A program made the translations under genes and the position numbers. Below are positions 35,360 through 46,710 of a stretch of DNA of 62,930 nucleotides, one piece after another. The notes under the pieces are model-generated. The model was not told the DNA's origin. It saw only the letters and a list, made by a program, of their open reading frames with translations, and searched no databases. The DNA is from Bog-159 sp049511415. Lineage in GTDB: Bacteria > Acidobacteriota > Terriglobia > Bryobacterales > Bryobacteraceae. Position 1 is the stretch's first letter, and each line of letters begins with the position of its first letter. Location of the stretch: assembly GCA_049511415.1 (NCBI GenBank), contig JBEKYC010000042.1, positions 1 to 62,930 of the forward strand, read 5' to 3'.

Positions 35360-36948
35360 GTGCTGTTCTCTGCCTTGACCGCCGCCCTACCGGTCGTCGT
35401 GCTGCTGGGCATGTTGGCTTTCGCGCACGCCCGCGCGCATTGGGCCGCCATCGCCGGATTGGCCGCCTCGCTGTCCGTCGCCATCCTGGTCTTCCATATG
35501 CCACCCGCGCTCGCCGGCGCCGCCGCCTTGAATGGCGCCGCCTACGGGCTGTTCCCGGTCGGCTGGATCGTGCTGTGTGCCATCTTCGTCTATGACATCA
35601 CGGTCGAATCGGGCAATTTTGAAATCGTCAAACACACCGTCGCCGGCCTGGCCTCCGACCGCCGCCTGCAAGCCTTGTTGATCGCCTTCAGCTTCGGCGC
35701 ATTTATCGAGGGCGCCGCCGGATTTGGCACGCCCGTGGCCATCTCCGCAGCCATGCTGATCGGTCTCGGCTTTCGCCCCTTACAGGCCGCTGGTATGGCC
35801 TTGATCGGCAACACCGCGCCGGTAGCCTTCGGCGCTCTGGGTACGCCGCTCATCGCGCTCGCCGGCGTCACCGGTCTGCCGCTAGATCAACTCAGCGCCG
35901 TGGTGGGACGCATTCTCGCCCTGTTCGGTGTGATCGTGCCGTTCTGGCTGGTCGCGGCCATGGCGGGACGCAAGAGCATGATCGAGGTGTGGCCGGCCTG
36001 TCTGGTTTCGGGCGTGACCTTTGGCGTGACGCAATACCTGGTGAGTAATCTGCACGGACCATGGCTCGTGGCTATCGCGGCTTCGCTGGTTTCCATGCTT
36101 TCGCTGGTCATTCTCTTGCGATTCTGGCAGCCGCGCACGATTTGGAATTTCGCGCATGAGACCGAAGCCGAACGCCGCGCCGAGGCCGCCGCCCGGCCCG
36201 AGATCAGCGGCGCGCGCGCGTTCAAAGCCTGGATGCCTTGGATCCTTCTGTCCATTCTGGTATTCCTGTGGGGCATTCCCCAGATAAAAGCTTTTCTCAA
36301 CGGCGTGTCACAGGCCGCGTTTAATTTTCCATTGCTGCACAAAGCCGTTCTGCGCGTTCCACCGGTGGTGCCCAAGCCCGTTGCCGAACCGGCCATATTC
36401 CTATTCAACTGGCTGTCCGCTACCGGCACCAGTCTTTTGCTGACCGGTATCCTCAGCGGCTTGCTGCTGGGCTTTGCTCCGCTCCGGCTCATCGCGATCT
36501 TCTGGAGCACGCTGCGCAAGGTCCGCTTCTCTCTGCTGACTATCGCCGCCATGATGGCGCTCGGTTTTTGCACGCGGTATGGCGGCCTGGACGCGACCAT
36601 GGGCCTGGCATTCGCCTCTACCGGCGTGCTCTTCCCGTTCTTCTCGCCGCTGCTCGGGTGGCTCGGCGTAGCGCTGACCGGCAGCGACACTTCGTCGAAC
36701 GTCCTGTTTGGCGGCTTGCAACAGATCACCGCCCGGCAGGTCGGCGTGTCGCCCATGCTGGCCGCCGCGGCCAACAGCGCCGGTGGAGTGATGGGCAAAA
36801 TGATCGACGCGCAAAGCATCGTGGTGGCCGGCGTGGCTACGGGCCAGGAAGGCGAGGAAGGCTCCATCCTGCGCTATGTCTTTCTGCACAGTTTGGCGCT
36901 GGCCGCGCTGGTCGGCGTGGTGGTGCTGCTGATGGCTTACGTGCGCCC

Positions 36949-36952
<4 letters not shown>
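35360..36952 (+). CDS. lctP: L-lactate permease (LctP family)
   Basis: The polytopic protein (530 residues from GTG 35360) has about 12-14 membrane segments and LctP blocks such as AFSFGAFIEGAAGFGTPVAI, NTAPVAFGALGTPLIAL and GSDTSSNVLFGGLQ. It imports L-lactate, D-lactate or glycolate with protons. In-frame upstream codons from CTG 35318 encode TTWTQTYTPVAGS, which resembles the normal N-terminus of LctP proteins, and a GAGG site sits 7 bases before that CTG; initiation at CTG giving 544 residues is possible. A TATAAA box lies at 35286-35291. It overlaps cstA by 4 bases. Confidence 0.92.
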
Positions 36953-38802
<1,850 letters not shown>

Positions 38803-38806
38803 ATGC

Positions 38807-39835
38807 TCACCGCCACCGGCTGTTCTGACGTTCCACCATCCACTGCGGATACAAAGCGGCCGGCTGCGTGGTGGCCGACAGCGTATCTATTTCAGCCGCC
38901 GAAAGCTGCACCTCGACCGCCTTCAAATTGTCTTCCAACTGCGTCATCTTGTTGGCGCCGATGATAACCGAAGTCACGCCCTGTTGCGCCAACAGCCAGG
39001 CCAGCGCGAGTTGCGGAATGCTGGCGCCCTTCTCCTTCGCCATGGTATCCAGAGCTTCCACGGCATCGAAACAGCGGGCTTCGTCAATGGGCGGAAAGTT
39101 GAAGCCGCTGCGCCGCGCGCCCGCCGGCGCATTCTGATCCCGCCGGTACTTGCCGGTCAAAAATCCGCCGGATAGCGGGGACCACGGAAGCACTCCGATC
39201 CCTTCTTCACGGCAGAGCGGCAAAAGCTCATGTTCCAAGTCTCGGCCTACCAAAGAGTAATACGCCTGCAATGAGACGAAATGCTCCCACGCGCGCGCGT
39301 CGGCCATCGCCAACGCTTTCATCAGGTGACGCGCGGGCCAGTTGGAACAGCCCACGTAGCGGACCTTCCCCTGGCGCACCAGATCGTCCAGCGCGCGCAG
39401 AGTTTCGTCCACGGGCGCGGTGAGATCGAATCCGTGTAGCTGGTATAAATCGATATAGTCAGTGCCTAGCCTGCGCAGGCTGGCTTCGCAGCCCGCCATG
39501 ATGTGCAGCCGCGACAGGCCATAGTTGTTCACATCGCCCTTGCGCTCGGCGGCCTCCCGGCTCATGGGCGCGAATACCTTAGTCGCCACCACAGCCTGCT
39601 CGCGCGCCGCGCATTCTTTTAGAGCGCGGCCCAGGATGGTTTCGGATTCGCCGTGTGAGTACACGTCGGCGGTATCGAAGAAGTTGATACCCGACTCCAG
39701 CGCGCGCGCCACAATCTGGTTGGCGCCGGCCTGGTCTACGACTGCGATGTTGAAGAAGCCCGAGCCGAAGGTCATGGTGCCCAGGCACAGTTCCGAGACC
39801 CGGACACCAGTCTTGCCCAATTGGCGATAGTTCAT
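38807..39835 (-). CDS. Aldo/keto reductase
   Basis: The 342-residue enzyme starts MNYRQLGKTGVRVSELCLG and shows INFFDTADVYSHGESETILG (Asp and Tyr of the catalytic tetrad), TKVF (Lys) and DLYQLHGFD (His). It would reduce carbonyls with NADPH; the substrate is unknown. ATG 39835 was preferred to 39853 because it avoids overlap with the membrane-protein gene upstream. Confidence 0.88.
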   Translation of the reverse strand: MNYRQLGKTGVRVSELCLGTMTFGSGFFNIAVVDQAGANQIVARALESGINFFDTADVYSHGESETILGRALKECAAREQAVVATKVFAPMSREAAERKGDVNNYGLSRLHIMAGCEASLRRLGTDYIDLYQLHGFDLTAPVDETLRALDDLVRQGKVRYVGCSNWPARHLMKALAMADARAWEHFVSLQAYYSLVGRDLEHELLPLCREEGIGVLPWSPLSGGFLTGKYRRDQNAPAGARRSGFNFPPIDEARCFDAVEALDTMAKEKGASIPQLALAWLLAQQGVTSVIIGANKMTQLEDNLKAVEVQLSAAEIDTLSATTQPAALYPQWMVERQNSRWR

Positions 39836-39839
39836 TCTT

Positions 39840-40163
39840 CTATGTTCGCGCAACTGGGTCGCGGGGATGGGTCATCCGGGTCCTGAGGTTCCTTCCCAGG
39901 CCGACCACCGATCCCCAGAGACCAAAGGCCTGCAATACCCAGACGATTGCCGCCAAAACCACTACAATGTTCAAAATGTCTTTGATGGAGCCCGCCATGG
40001 GAACATAAGTATTGATGAGCCACAGAACGATTCCGACCACGATCAGCCCCAGAACCACATTCATCAATGGCTTGATGTTCGGGGGCATCGTGACACGTGC
40101 GTTAAGCACCCAAGCGGCCACGGCAACAATGACCAAGGTCAACGCGAGATAAAGTATTTGCAT
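39840..40163 (-). CDS. Thivi_2564-type small membrane protein
   Basis: The 107-residue protein has three hydrophobic segments (YLALTLVIVAVAAWVL, VVLGLIVVGIVLWLINTYVP, LNIVVVLAAIVWVLQAFGLW) separated by a short IKPLMN turn. The central NTYVPM motif is typical of this family. Function is unknown. It lies 4 bases upstream of the aldo/keto reductase and may be co-transcribed with it. Confidence 0.75.
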   Translation of the reverse strand: MQILYLALTLVIVAVAAWVLNARVTMPPNIKPLMNVVLGLIVVGIVLWLINTYVPMAGSIKDILNIVVVLAAIVWVLQAFGLWGSVVGLGRNLRTRMTHPRDPVART

Positions 40164-40201
40164 GGGAGTTCCTCGGACTTAAACAAGCAATCTGGACGCC
40201 A

Positions 40202-41275
40202 ATGGACTCTATAAGCCACCTTTTCGCGCCGCTCGCCATTCGCAGCGTAGTCCTCCGCAACCGCATCGCCGTCTCGCCGATGTGCGAGTATTCGAGTGAT
40301 GACGGATTTGCCAATGACTGGCATTTTGTGCACCTTGGTAGCCGCGCCGTGGGTGGTGCGGGCCTTGTCATCACCGAGGCCGCCGCGGTCGAGCCGCGTG
40401 GGCGCATCTCCCCTGTCGACCTGGGGATCTGGAAAGATGCGCACATCGAAATGCTGGCGCGCATCACGCGTTTCATCCGCGATCACGGCGCGGCGGCGGG
40501 AATCCAGCTTGCGCACGCCGGCCGTAAAGGCAGTACGCGCGCGCCGTGGGAGGGCGGCGCGGCGATGCCGGAATCCGAAGGTGGCTGGCAAACCGCCGCA
40601 CCGAGCGCCATTCCGTTCCGGCCCGGCGAACCTCCGCCCACCGAGCTCGGCCACGCCGAAATCGGCGCGATCGTGCAGGCCTTCGCGGCCGCCGCGCGGC
40701 GTGCCTTGGACGCGGGATTTCAAATCGTAGAAATTCACGCCGCGCACGGATATCTGATCCACGAGTTCCTTTCGCCGTTGTCGAATCAACGCACGGATGC
40801 ATACGGTGGTTCATTTGACGGCCGCATACGTTTCGCGCTGGAGGTCGCCGCAGCCGTCCGAGCGGCGTGGCCGGATTCGCTGCCGCTCTTCATGCGCATC
40901 TCGTCCGTCGATTGGGTGGATGACGGCTGGCAGATCGAAGATTCCGTGGAACTAGCGCGCCGCCTGCGGCCGCTGGGCGTCGATCTGGTCGATTGCTCCT
41001 CCGCGGGCGCCGTGCCTCACGCCAAGATCCAAATCGGTCCGGCGTACCAGACGCCCTTTGCCGAACGCATCAGGAAGGAGTCCGGCGTCCTTACCGGAGC
41101 CGTCGGCATGATTACCGAGCCACAGCAGGCGGACGAGATTGTGCGCCAAGGGCGGGCCGACCTCGTTCTGCTGGCGCGCGAGATGCTGCGAAACCCTTAC
41201 TGGCCTTTGCACGCTGCCAAGACGCTCGGCGCCGCGCCACCGATTCCCAAACAATACCTGCGGGCCTTTGCCTGA
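40202..41275 (+). CDS. Old-yellow-enzyme family flavin oxidoreductase (YqjM-like)
   Basis: The 357-residue FMN enzyme has SPMCEYSSDDGFANDWHFVH, the QLAHAGRKGS block, and EIHAAHGYLIHEFLSPLSNQ with RTDAYGGSFDGR. The SPMCxYS Cys is that of the thermophilic-like/YqjM class. It reduces activated C=C bonds (enals, enones, nitro compounds) with NAD(P)H. Transcribed alone, divergent from the membrane protein. Confidence 0.92.
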   Translation: MDSISHLFAPLAIRSVVLRNRIAVSPMCEYSSDDGFANDWHFVHLGSRAVGGAGLVITEAAAVEPRGRISPVDLGIWKDAHIEMLARITRFIRDHGAAAGIQLAHAGRKGSTRAPWEGGAAMPESEGGWQTAAPSAIPFRPGEPPPTELGHAEIGAIVQAFAAAARRALDAGFQIVEIHAAHGYLIHEFLSPLSNQRTDAYGGSFDGRIRFALEVAAAVRAAWPDSLPLFMRISSVDWVDDGWQIEDSVELARRLRPLGVDLVDCSSAGAVPHAKIQIGPAYQTPFAERIRKESGVLTGAVGMITEPQQADEIVRQGRADLVLLAREMLRNPYWPLHAAKTLGAAPPIPKQYLRAFA

Positions 41276-41466
41276 CCCCGCACATAGAAAATTTCAATGC
41301 CGCCCATAGAAATGTTCCGCTTGGGACGTTTGACCGCGCCGTTAGAGAATAAGTAGAGTTCCGTTCCTATGTAGCGGCGCCCTGTTCGGCGCAAGGCCGG
41401 GCAGGGTTGGATGGATGCGTGCATGGCGAGGAAGGCTACATACTGGGAGGGTGAGCGAGGACCCGC

Positions 41467-41805
41467 ATGAAGAAGATTGAGGCGATTATCCAGCCGTTCA
41501 AATTAGACGAAGTGAAAGAAGCGCTGATGGGCATCGGGGTGGACGGCATGACCATCAGCGAAGTGCGCGGGCATGGCCGCCAGAAGGGCCACAAGGAGGT
41601 CTATCGAGGCCGCGAATACACCGTGGATCTCCTGCCCAAGCTTAAGATTGAAGTCGTCGTCAGTGATGCACGCTGCGAAGAGCTGGTTAAGACTCTCACC
41701 ACCGCCGCGCGCACGGGCAAGATCGGCGACGGCAAGGTATTCGTCTACGAAGTGGCGGAGGCTATCAGGATTCGGAACGACGATCGTGGCGACGCCGCCC
41801 TGTAA
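41467..41805 (+). CDS. glnB: Nitrogen regulatory protein P-II
   Basis: The 112-residue P-II has the T-loop GHKEVYRGREYTVDLLPK with Tyr51, the residue uridylylated by GlnD, and the B-loop GKIGDGKVFV. It senses 2-oxoglutarate and ATP/ADP and controls glutamine synthetase and ammonium uptake. The uridylyltransferase gene follows with an overlap of 20 bases. A TTGACC box (41330-41335) with TAGAGT 18 bases on could serve as promoter; that call is weak. Confidence 0.97.
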   Translation: MKKIEAIIQPFKLDEVKEALMGIGVDGMTISEVRGHGRQKGHKEVYRGREYTVDLLPKLKIEVVVSDARCEELVKTLTTAARTGKIGDGKVFVYEVAEAIRIRNDDRGDAAL

Positions 41806-44200
41806 GGATCCCGTCCGGGCCCTTGCGGAACGCACCGCGCTGGTCGACGGCATGGTGGAGCGGGCCGCCGGCGCTCAGCTTTGGCCGGCAATGCCCGCCG
41901 GCCTGGCGCTGGTGGCGGTGGGGGGCTACGGGCGCCGCCATTTGTTCCCTTACTCGGATGTGGACCTGCTCCTGCTGGTAGACAGCGATCGCCGCGCGCA
42001 GGAGGCCCGCGATTTCATCTCGGCCTTCCTGCAAGGCCTCTGGGATTCCCAGTTGCGGCTCAGCCATTCCGTCCGCACGCCGGAAGAATGCGCCGAAATT
42101 TACGATCACAACATCGAGTTGAATGTCAGCCTGCTGGATCAGCGGTTCCTGGATGGGGACCGGCTGCTATACGCCCGCTTCGCTGAAAAACTGCCGCGCT
42201 TCCTGCACGCGCAGCGTGACGCGTTAGCGCGCAATCTGACGCGCCTGACTCGCGAGCGGCACCAGAAGTATCACGATACCTACTATCATCTGGAGCCGAA
42301 CATCAAGGATACTCCGGGCGGCCTGCGCGACTACCAACTGGTCCGCTGGCTGGCTCGTATCCGCGATGTAGAAGCCCCGGAAATGCAGCCGGCGTTTCTA
42401 TTCCTGGCGCGCCTGCGTTGCTTTCTCCACTCGCGTGCCAAGCGTGACGACAACGCACTCAGCTTCGACGCGCAGGAACAAGCCGCGGAATACTTCGAGG
42501 CTCCCGGCCCGGCCCAGTGGATGCGCGATTACTTCCTGCATGCCCGCGACGTCTATCGTGCTGCCGTGCGTGAATTGGAGGCCGGGGAGGCCCTGTCGAG
42601 CTCGCTGTTCACGCAATTCAAGGATTGGCGCGCGCGGCTCTCCAATGCCGATTTCACCGTATCGCGCGAGCGGGTACATCTGCGTCTGCCGCAGAGCCTG
42701 ACTGCCGATCCCGAGCTGGCTTTGCGGCTCTTCGAATTCGTCGCGCGCCACGGCATACGGCCATCCGCTGAGACTGAACAGCGGCTGGCGTCGGCCGCGC
42801 CGGTGCTGCTGGAATGGTTCGCCGCCCCGCGCTCCGTGTGGCCCGCGCTGCGGGAGATCCTCTCGCTGCCTTTCGCCGCCGAAGCCCTGCGCAGCATGCA
42901 CGAAACCGGCGTGCTGCGCGCCCTTTTTCCGGAGACGGCGCCGATCGAGTGCCTGGTTATCCGCGACTTCTACCATCGCTACACTGTGGATGAGCACACG
43001 CTGGTCACGCTGCAAGTGCTGCAGGGATTGCGCACCACCCACGAACTAGCGCTGAAGCGATACAGCGACCTGTTGTCGGAGATGGAAGACCCCGCCGTGC
43101 TTTTGTGCGCGCTGTTGTTTCATGACGTAGGCAAAGGCGCCGGAGAGAGCGGCCACGTGGAGCAGTCGCTGCGCATCGCCCAACCGGCTTTGGAGCGCAT
43201 CCAGATGCCCCGCCCCGAGCGCGAAATGGCCGGTTTCCTGATCCGGCGGCACCTGGAAATGTCGGCGGTGATGAATTCGCGCGACTTGCAGGATCCCGCC
43301 ACGGCGCGCGATATGGCGCAGCGCGTGGAAACCGTCGAGCGGCTGAAGGCGCTGACGCTGATGACCTATGCGGACATCAGCGCCGTGAATCCGTCGGCCA
43401 TGACACCCTGGCGCGCCGAAGTTCTGTGGCAGCTCTATCTGCTCACTTACAACGAATTGACGCGCGAGCTGGAGACGGACCGTATCCCGATCGCTACGTT
43501 CGGCACTCCCGAGAAGCGGGCCTTTCTGGCGGGGCTTCCGGTGCGTTATGCGCGCACGCATACGGCCGACGAAATCGACGCGCATTTGCAGTTGGACGGG
43601 GTTTACCGGCAAAAGGGCGTGGCCGTGGCGCTGGAAAAAGTGGAGGCCGCCTGGCGCCTGACCCTGGTGACCGGCGACCGTCCGTTTCTATTTGCGGCGG
43701 TGGCCGGCACGCTTTCCAGTTTCGGCATGAATATTCTGAAGGCCGAAGCGTTTTCGAACAACCAAGGCACGGTGCTGGATACGTTCACGTTCGCGGATGC
43801 CACGCGCACGCTGGAGCTGAATCCGTCGGAAATCGACCGCCTCCGCACCACCGTTGAGCGGGTCGTGCTCGGCCGCCTGGACGTGCGGCAGCTTCTGCAA
43901 AACCGTCCCAAGCCTGCGCTGCCCAGCCGCAACGCGCAGGTGCGGCCTACGGTGTCAGTGAACCAGGATGCTTCCGACAGCGCCACGCTGATCGAAATTG
44001 TGGCCCAGGACCGTCCCGGCCTGCTCTACGATCTGGCCGCCGCCATTTCCGCGCAGGACTGCAATATCGAAGTGGTGCTGATCGACACCGAGGCGCACAA
44101 GGCCATCGACGTGTTTTATGTGACCGCGGGCGGACACAAGCCGGAGGGTGAGCAGTTGGACAAGCTGAGCGATGCGCTGCGCCGGGCGTGCGGGGGGTAG
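41786..44200 (+). CDS. glnD: P-II uridylyltransferase / uridylyl-removing enzyme
   Basis: The 804-residue enzyme has a nucleotidyltransferase site (VAVGGYGRRHLFPYSDVDLL; Gly46-Gly47, Asp58, Asp60), an HD domain (ALLFHDVGKGAG, His446-Asp447) and two C-terminal ACT domains (about 625-700 and 735-804). It attaches and removes UMP on Tyr51 of P-II according to glutamine. GTG 41786 was chosen as the only in-frame start near the conserved N-terminus; it lies inside glnB. It is slightly shorter than E. coli GlnD (890). Confidence 0.93.
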   Translation: MATPPCKDPVRALAERTALVDGMVERAAGAQLWPAMPAGLALVAVGGYGRRHLFPYSDVDLLLLVDSDRRAQEARDFISAFLQGLWDSQLRLSHSVRTPEECAEIYDHNIELNVSLLDQRFLDGDRLLYARFAEKLPRFLHAQRDALARNLTRLTRERHQKYHDTYYHLEPNIKDTPGGLRDYQLVRWLARIRDVEAPEMQPAFLFLARLRCFLHSRAKRDDNALSFDAQEQAAEYFEAPGPAQWMRDYFLHARDVYRAAVRELEAGEALSSSLFTQFKDWRARLSNADFTVSRERVHLRLPQSLTADPELALRLFEFVARHGIRPSAETEQRLASAAPVLLEWFAAPRSVWPALREILSLPFAAEALRSMHETGVLRALFPETAPIECLVIRDFYHRYTVDEHTLVTLQVLQGLRTTHELALKRYSDLLSEMEDPAVLLCALLFHDVGKGAGESGHVEQSLRIAQPALERIQMPRPEREMAGFLIRRHLEMSAVMNSRDLQDPATARDMAQRVETVERLKALTLMTYADISAVNPSAMTPWRAEVLWQLYLLTYNELTRELETDRIPIATFGTPEKRAFLAGLPVRYARTHTADEIDAHLQLDGVYRQKGVAVALEKVEAAWRLTLVTGDRPFLFAAVAGTLSSFGMNILKAEAFSNNQGTVLDTFTFADATRTLELNPSEIDRLRTTVERVVLGRLDVRQLLQNRPKPALPSRNAQVRPTVSVNQDASDSATLIEIVAQDRPGLLYDLAAAISAQDCNIEVVLIDTEAHKAIDVFYVTAGGHKPEGEQLDKLSDALRRACGG

Positions 44201-44299
44201 GATCTCCTATACTAACGTTAGGCGCAGATGGCGACGGATTTGAAATCCAGTGTGTTCGATCGAAGGCAGGTCGAGCCGGACTTTGGCGCGTGAGAGCGA

Positions 44300-44635
44300 T
44301 TAAACTGCCCCTGCAAACAGCCGCCACACGCCATACACCGCAAACGCCGCCGCGCTGCCTTTCCACAACCAGTCCCGCCAGCGCCCCGGCCAGAATACGG
44401 CGAACACCATGGCGAAACCCAGCGGCGCGAGCGCGTTGAAATGCTCGGCTTCCGTCCAGTGCCCCTTAGCCAATGCGAATAGCGCGCGCGTCATGCCGCA
44501 AAGAGGGCAGGGGCGTCCCGTAAGCCAATGAAATCCGCAAAGGCGCAGGGTCGGCTCGGCCGGGACGCTGAAATACCACAACGCCGCGAACAGCGTCATG
44601 GCCGCCGCCGCGCGGATCCCCACGGAATTCGTCAA
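44300..44635 (-). CDS. DUF2752 membrane protein
   Basis: The 111-residue protein has LTGRPCPLCGMTRALFALAK, the CPxCGxTRA motif of DUF2752, and hydrophobic segments on both sides. Function is unknown. It is the last gene of a four-gene minus-strand operon and overlaps the zinc-ribbon gene by 4 bases. Confidence 0.85.
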   Translation of the reverse strand: MTNSVGIRAAAAMTLFAALWYFSVPAEPTLRLCGFHWLTGRPCPLCGMTRALFALAKGHWTEAEHFNALAPLGFAMVFAVFWPGRWRDWLWKGSAAAFAVYGVWRLFAGAV

Positions 44636-45342
44636 AGCGCCTCCGCCGTGTCCGGGCTGAATCCCACGAGTTCCTTATAGGCCACTGTAATCGCGGCCCA
44701 ACTCACGGGCACCGAAACGAACAAGCCCACGATGCAGCACAGCGCGCCCAGCAGGTTCACAAGAAACAGCAGCACCACGAACATGGTGAATCCGAAATAG
44801 TCTTGCTTCACTATGGCATGGCTGGCCTCCATCGCCGGCCAAAAGTCCATGCGCTTGTCCACGATGAAAAGATAGGTGAACGAGTACATGGCGGTCACGA
44901 TCAGGCCCGGAATGATGCACAGCAAAGTCCCGAGGGTCACGAACACAGCAATCAGCAGAGAAGCCACCAGCGTGGGCACGAAGAAGTTGAAGCCCGCGAA
45001 GATATCGGCGACCTCGGCGCGGCGGCCGAGCAATTTCTTCATCGTGAAGATGTGCATGCCCGCGATCAGCGGCCCGTGCAGAACCACGGGCACGCTCGAA
45101 CTCAGAACCAGGAAAATCAAGGCGAGTAGGATGTACGATCCCATGTCCGCTTTCACAATGTCCCAAGCTTCGCCAATCCACCGGCTCGAATGAACCTGGA
45201 CATGCGCGGGCGGAATCCAGGGCCCCGCTGGAGCAACGATCAGGCTGGCATCCGCGGCGAGGGGCGTCCCGCAGGCGGTGCAGAACTGGGTGCCGGCACT
45301 GAGTTCGGTGCCGCATTGGTTGCAGAACATGGGACGGATCAT
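44632..45342 (-). CDS. Zinc-ribbon membrane protein (DUF975-like)
   Basis: After MIRPMFCNQCG the 236-residue product has a zinc ribbon (CNQC ... CTAC), a 40-residue linker and about five membrane segments (YILLALIFLVLSSSVPVVLH; LVASLLIAVFVTLGTLLCII). The IPGLIVTAMYSFTYLFIVDK block is typical of DUF975/YesL-like proteins. ATG 45342 gives a 4-base overlap with the glycosyltransferase stop; a second ATG at 45330 is the alternative. Role unknown. Confidence 0.75.
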   Translation of the reverse strand: MIRPMFCNQCGTELSAGTQFCTACGTPLAADASLIVAPAGPWIPPAHVQVHSSRWIGEAWDIVKADMGSYILLALIFLVLSSSVPVVLHGPLIAGMHIFTMKKLLGRRAEVADIFAGFNFFVPTLVASLLIAVFVTLGTLLCIIPGLIVTAMYSFTYLFIVDKRMDFWPAMEASHAIVKQDYFGFTMFVVLLFLVNLLGALCCIVGLFVSVPVSWAAITVAYKELVGFSPDTAEAL

Positions 45343-46169
45343 AACATGCGTAACGCCAGCAAGTCGCGAACCGCTTCGGCAACTTGCGGCACGGTAATCG
45401 CATCCATCGACGGCGCCGCGACGACGGCCACATGCGATCCGCGCGGCGCCCATACCGCCGGATCCGAAGGACCAAATAGTGCCACCACCGGTGTGTTTAC
45501 GGCCGCCGCGAGGTGCGAAGGCCCGGAGTCGTTCCCCAGGTAAACTCGCGCGCCGGCCAACCAACAGGCCAATTCATAAAGATCCGCGAATTGGCGCGCG
45601 CCAGGCAGAGAATCTTCCGGACCGGCGCACCACTCGACGGGCATGTGGCGCTCCAACCGTTCCCCCAATTCCCGGAAGCGCTCCAGCGGCCAGCGCTTCT
45701 TCGCACTGCCGGCGAAAGGATGAATCACCGCGAAATTTTGGCGAATGGCGGGGCACTCGATGTACGGTCGTGCGGCACGGGCTGGGCCGGCGATCGGGCG
45801 CACCTGATCCAGATAAAAGTCGACGGCGTGCGATCCGCACCCTGGCGGCGGCAGGGCCGGGAAGAACTGGAACGGCAAGCCGAGGGCGGCAACGGCCTGC
45901 CGGAATTCCGGCCGGGCCGCGCCATACCAGGAGACGATGGAATCGAAGCCGCGCAAGGTTTCCAGCAGTCGCCGATCCGGCTCGCCCAGTTCCAGCAGAT
46001 CCAGACCGGTGGAGGCGATAGAACGGGCGCGTGCCGCGAATCGAGCCGCCAGCGGGACGTTCGGCCGGGCCGCCCAGATCTCCAGGTACTCGGCCCGCAA
46101 ACTCTCCATGGCCGGCATGGAGACGATGAAGTCGCCCATAGCGCCGGGGCGAATAATGAGCCGCTTCAA
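45339..46169 (-). CDS. GT9-family glycosyltransferase (heptosyltransferase-like)
   Basis: The 276-residue enzyme has IIRPGAMGDFIVSMPAMESL at the N-terminus and YLGNDSGPSHLAAAVNTPVV with ALFGPSDPAVWAPRG at the C-terminus, the two halves of the ADP-heptose:LPS heptosyltransferase fold. It probably adds a sugar to lipopolysaccharide core or another surface glycan. It is somewhat shorter than WaaF (about 340). Confidence 0.85.
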   Translation of the reverse strand: MKRLIIRPGAMGDFIVSMPAMESLRAEYLEIWAARPNVPLAARFAARARSIASTGLDLLELGEPDRRLLETLRGFDSIVSWYGAARPEFRQAVAALGLPFQFFPALPPPGCGSHAVDFYLDQVRPIAGPARAARPYIECPAIRQNFAVIHPFAGSAKKRWPLERFRELGERLERHMPVEWCAGPEDSLPGARQFADLYELACWLAGARVYLGNDSGPSHLAAAVNTPVVALFGPSDPAVWAPRGSHVAVVAAPSMDAITVPQVAEAVRDLLALRML

Positions 46170-46594
46170 GTCTCCAGCATAGCGTCGATTGGCAGCGTGG
46201 AATTCAAATACGGCGCGCCCACGGTTTCATCCAGCGTGATCGTCTGCTCGATCCAGTTGGAAAGCGGAAGGTTGCGGAAGAGAATGCGCTCGCGCAGCAC
46301 GAGGGTCTGCTTATTCACGAAAAACAACCGGCTCTTTCGCACATATTGCCGTTGTTCCACGCGAAAGTCGTTCAGAAAATCGTCGAACGCGGCGCGTTTC
46401 GCTTCCGCCTTCGCATCGTAGATGGCGCTTTCGAGTGTGTCCCGCTGTACCACCAACGCACTCTGGAGTTCGGCTAGTCCGCAGCGTTCCCGGGCCACAG
46501 CTTCTTCCATCCGGCAGCGCATCATGAACGAAACCAGAAGCGCGGAGCCCGCCGCGGTCAGCAGCGGTAGGACAATCAGAAGTAATGTCGCCAT
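46166..46594 (-). CDS. Membrane-anchored coiled-coil protein of unknown function
   Basis: The 142-residue protein has one N-terminal membrane helix (ATLLLIVLPLLTAAGSALLV), a heptad-rich helix (about 30-75) and a C-terminal globular part with EQRQYVRKSRLFFVNKQTLV. It is first in the operon and overlaps the glycosyltransferase gene by 4 bases, so it may help in surface-glycan synthesis. I do not recognise the family. Confidence 0.7.
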   Translation of the reverse strand: MATLLLIVLPLLTAAGSALLVSFMMRCRMEEAVARERCGLAELQSALVVQRDTLESAIYDAKAEAKRAAFDDFLNDFRVEQRQYVRKSRLFFVNKQTLVLRERILFRNLPLSNWIEQTITLDETVGAPYLNSTLPIDAMLET

Positions 46595-46710
46595 GAATAC
46601 CCGGCTTTATCTGGCTTAATTCTAATTGTCTTTTCGGAACGGAACAACGCTGTCCATCGTACCTTAACCCCGAGTGAACCACAGGGTTAACCGCGCTATA
46701 CTGCGTGCCT

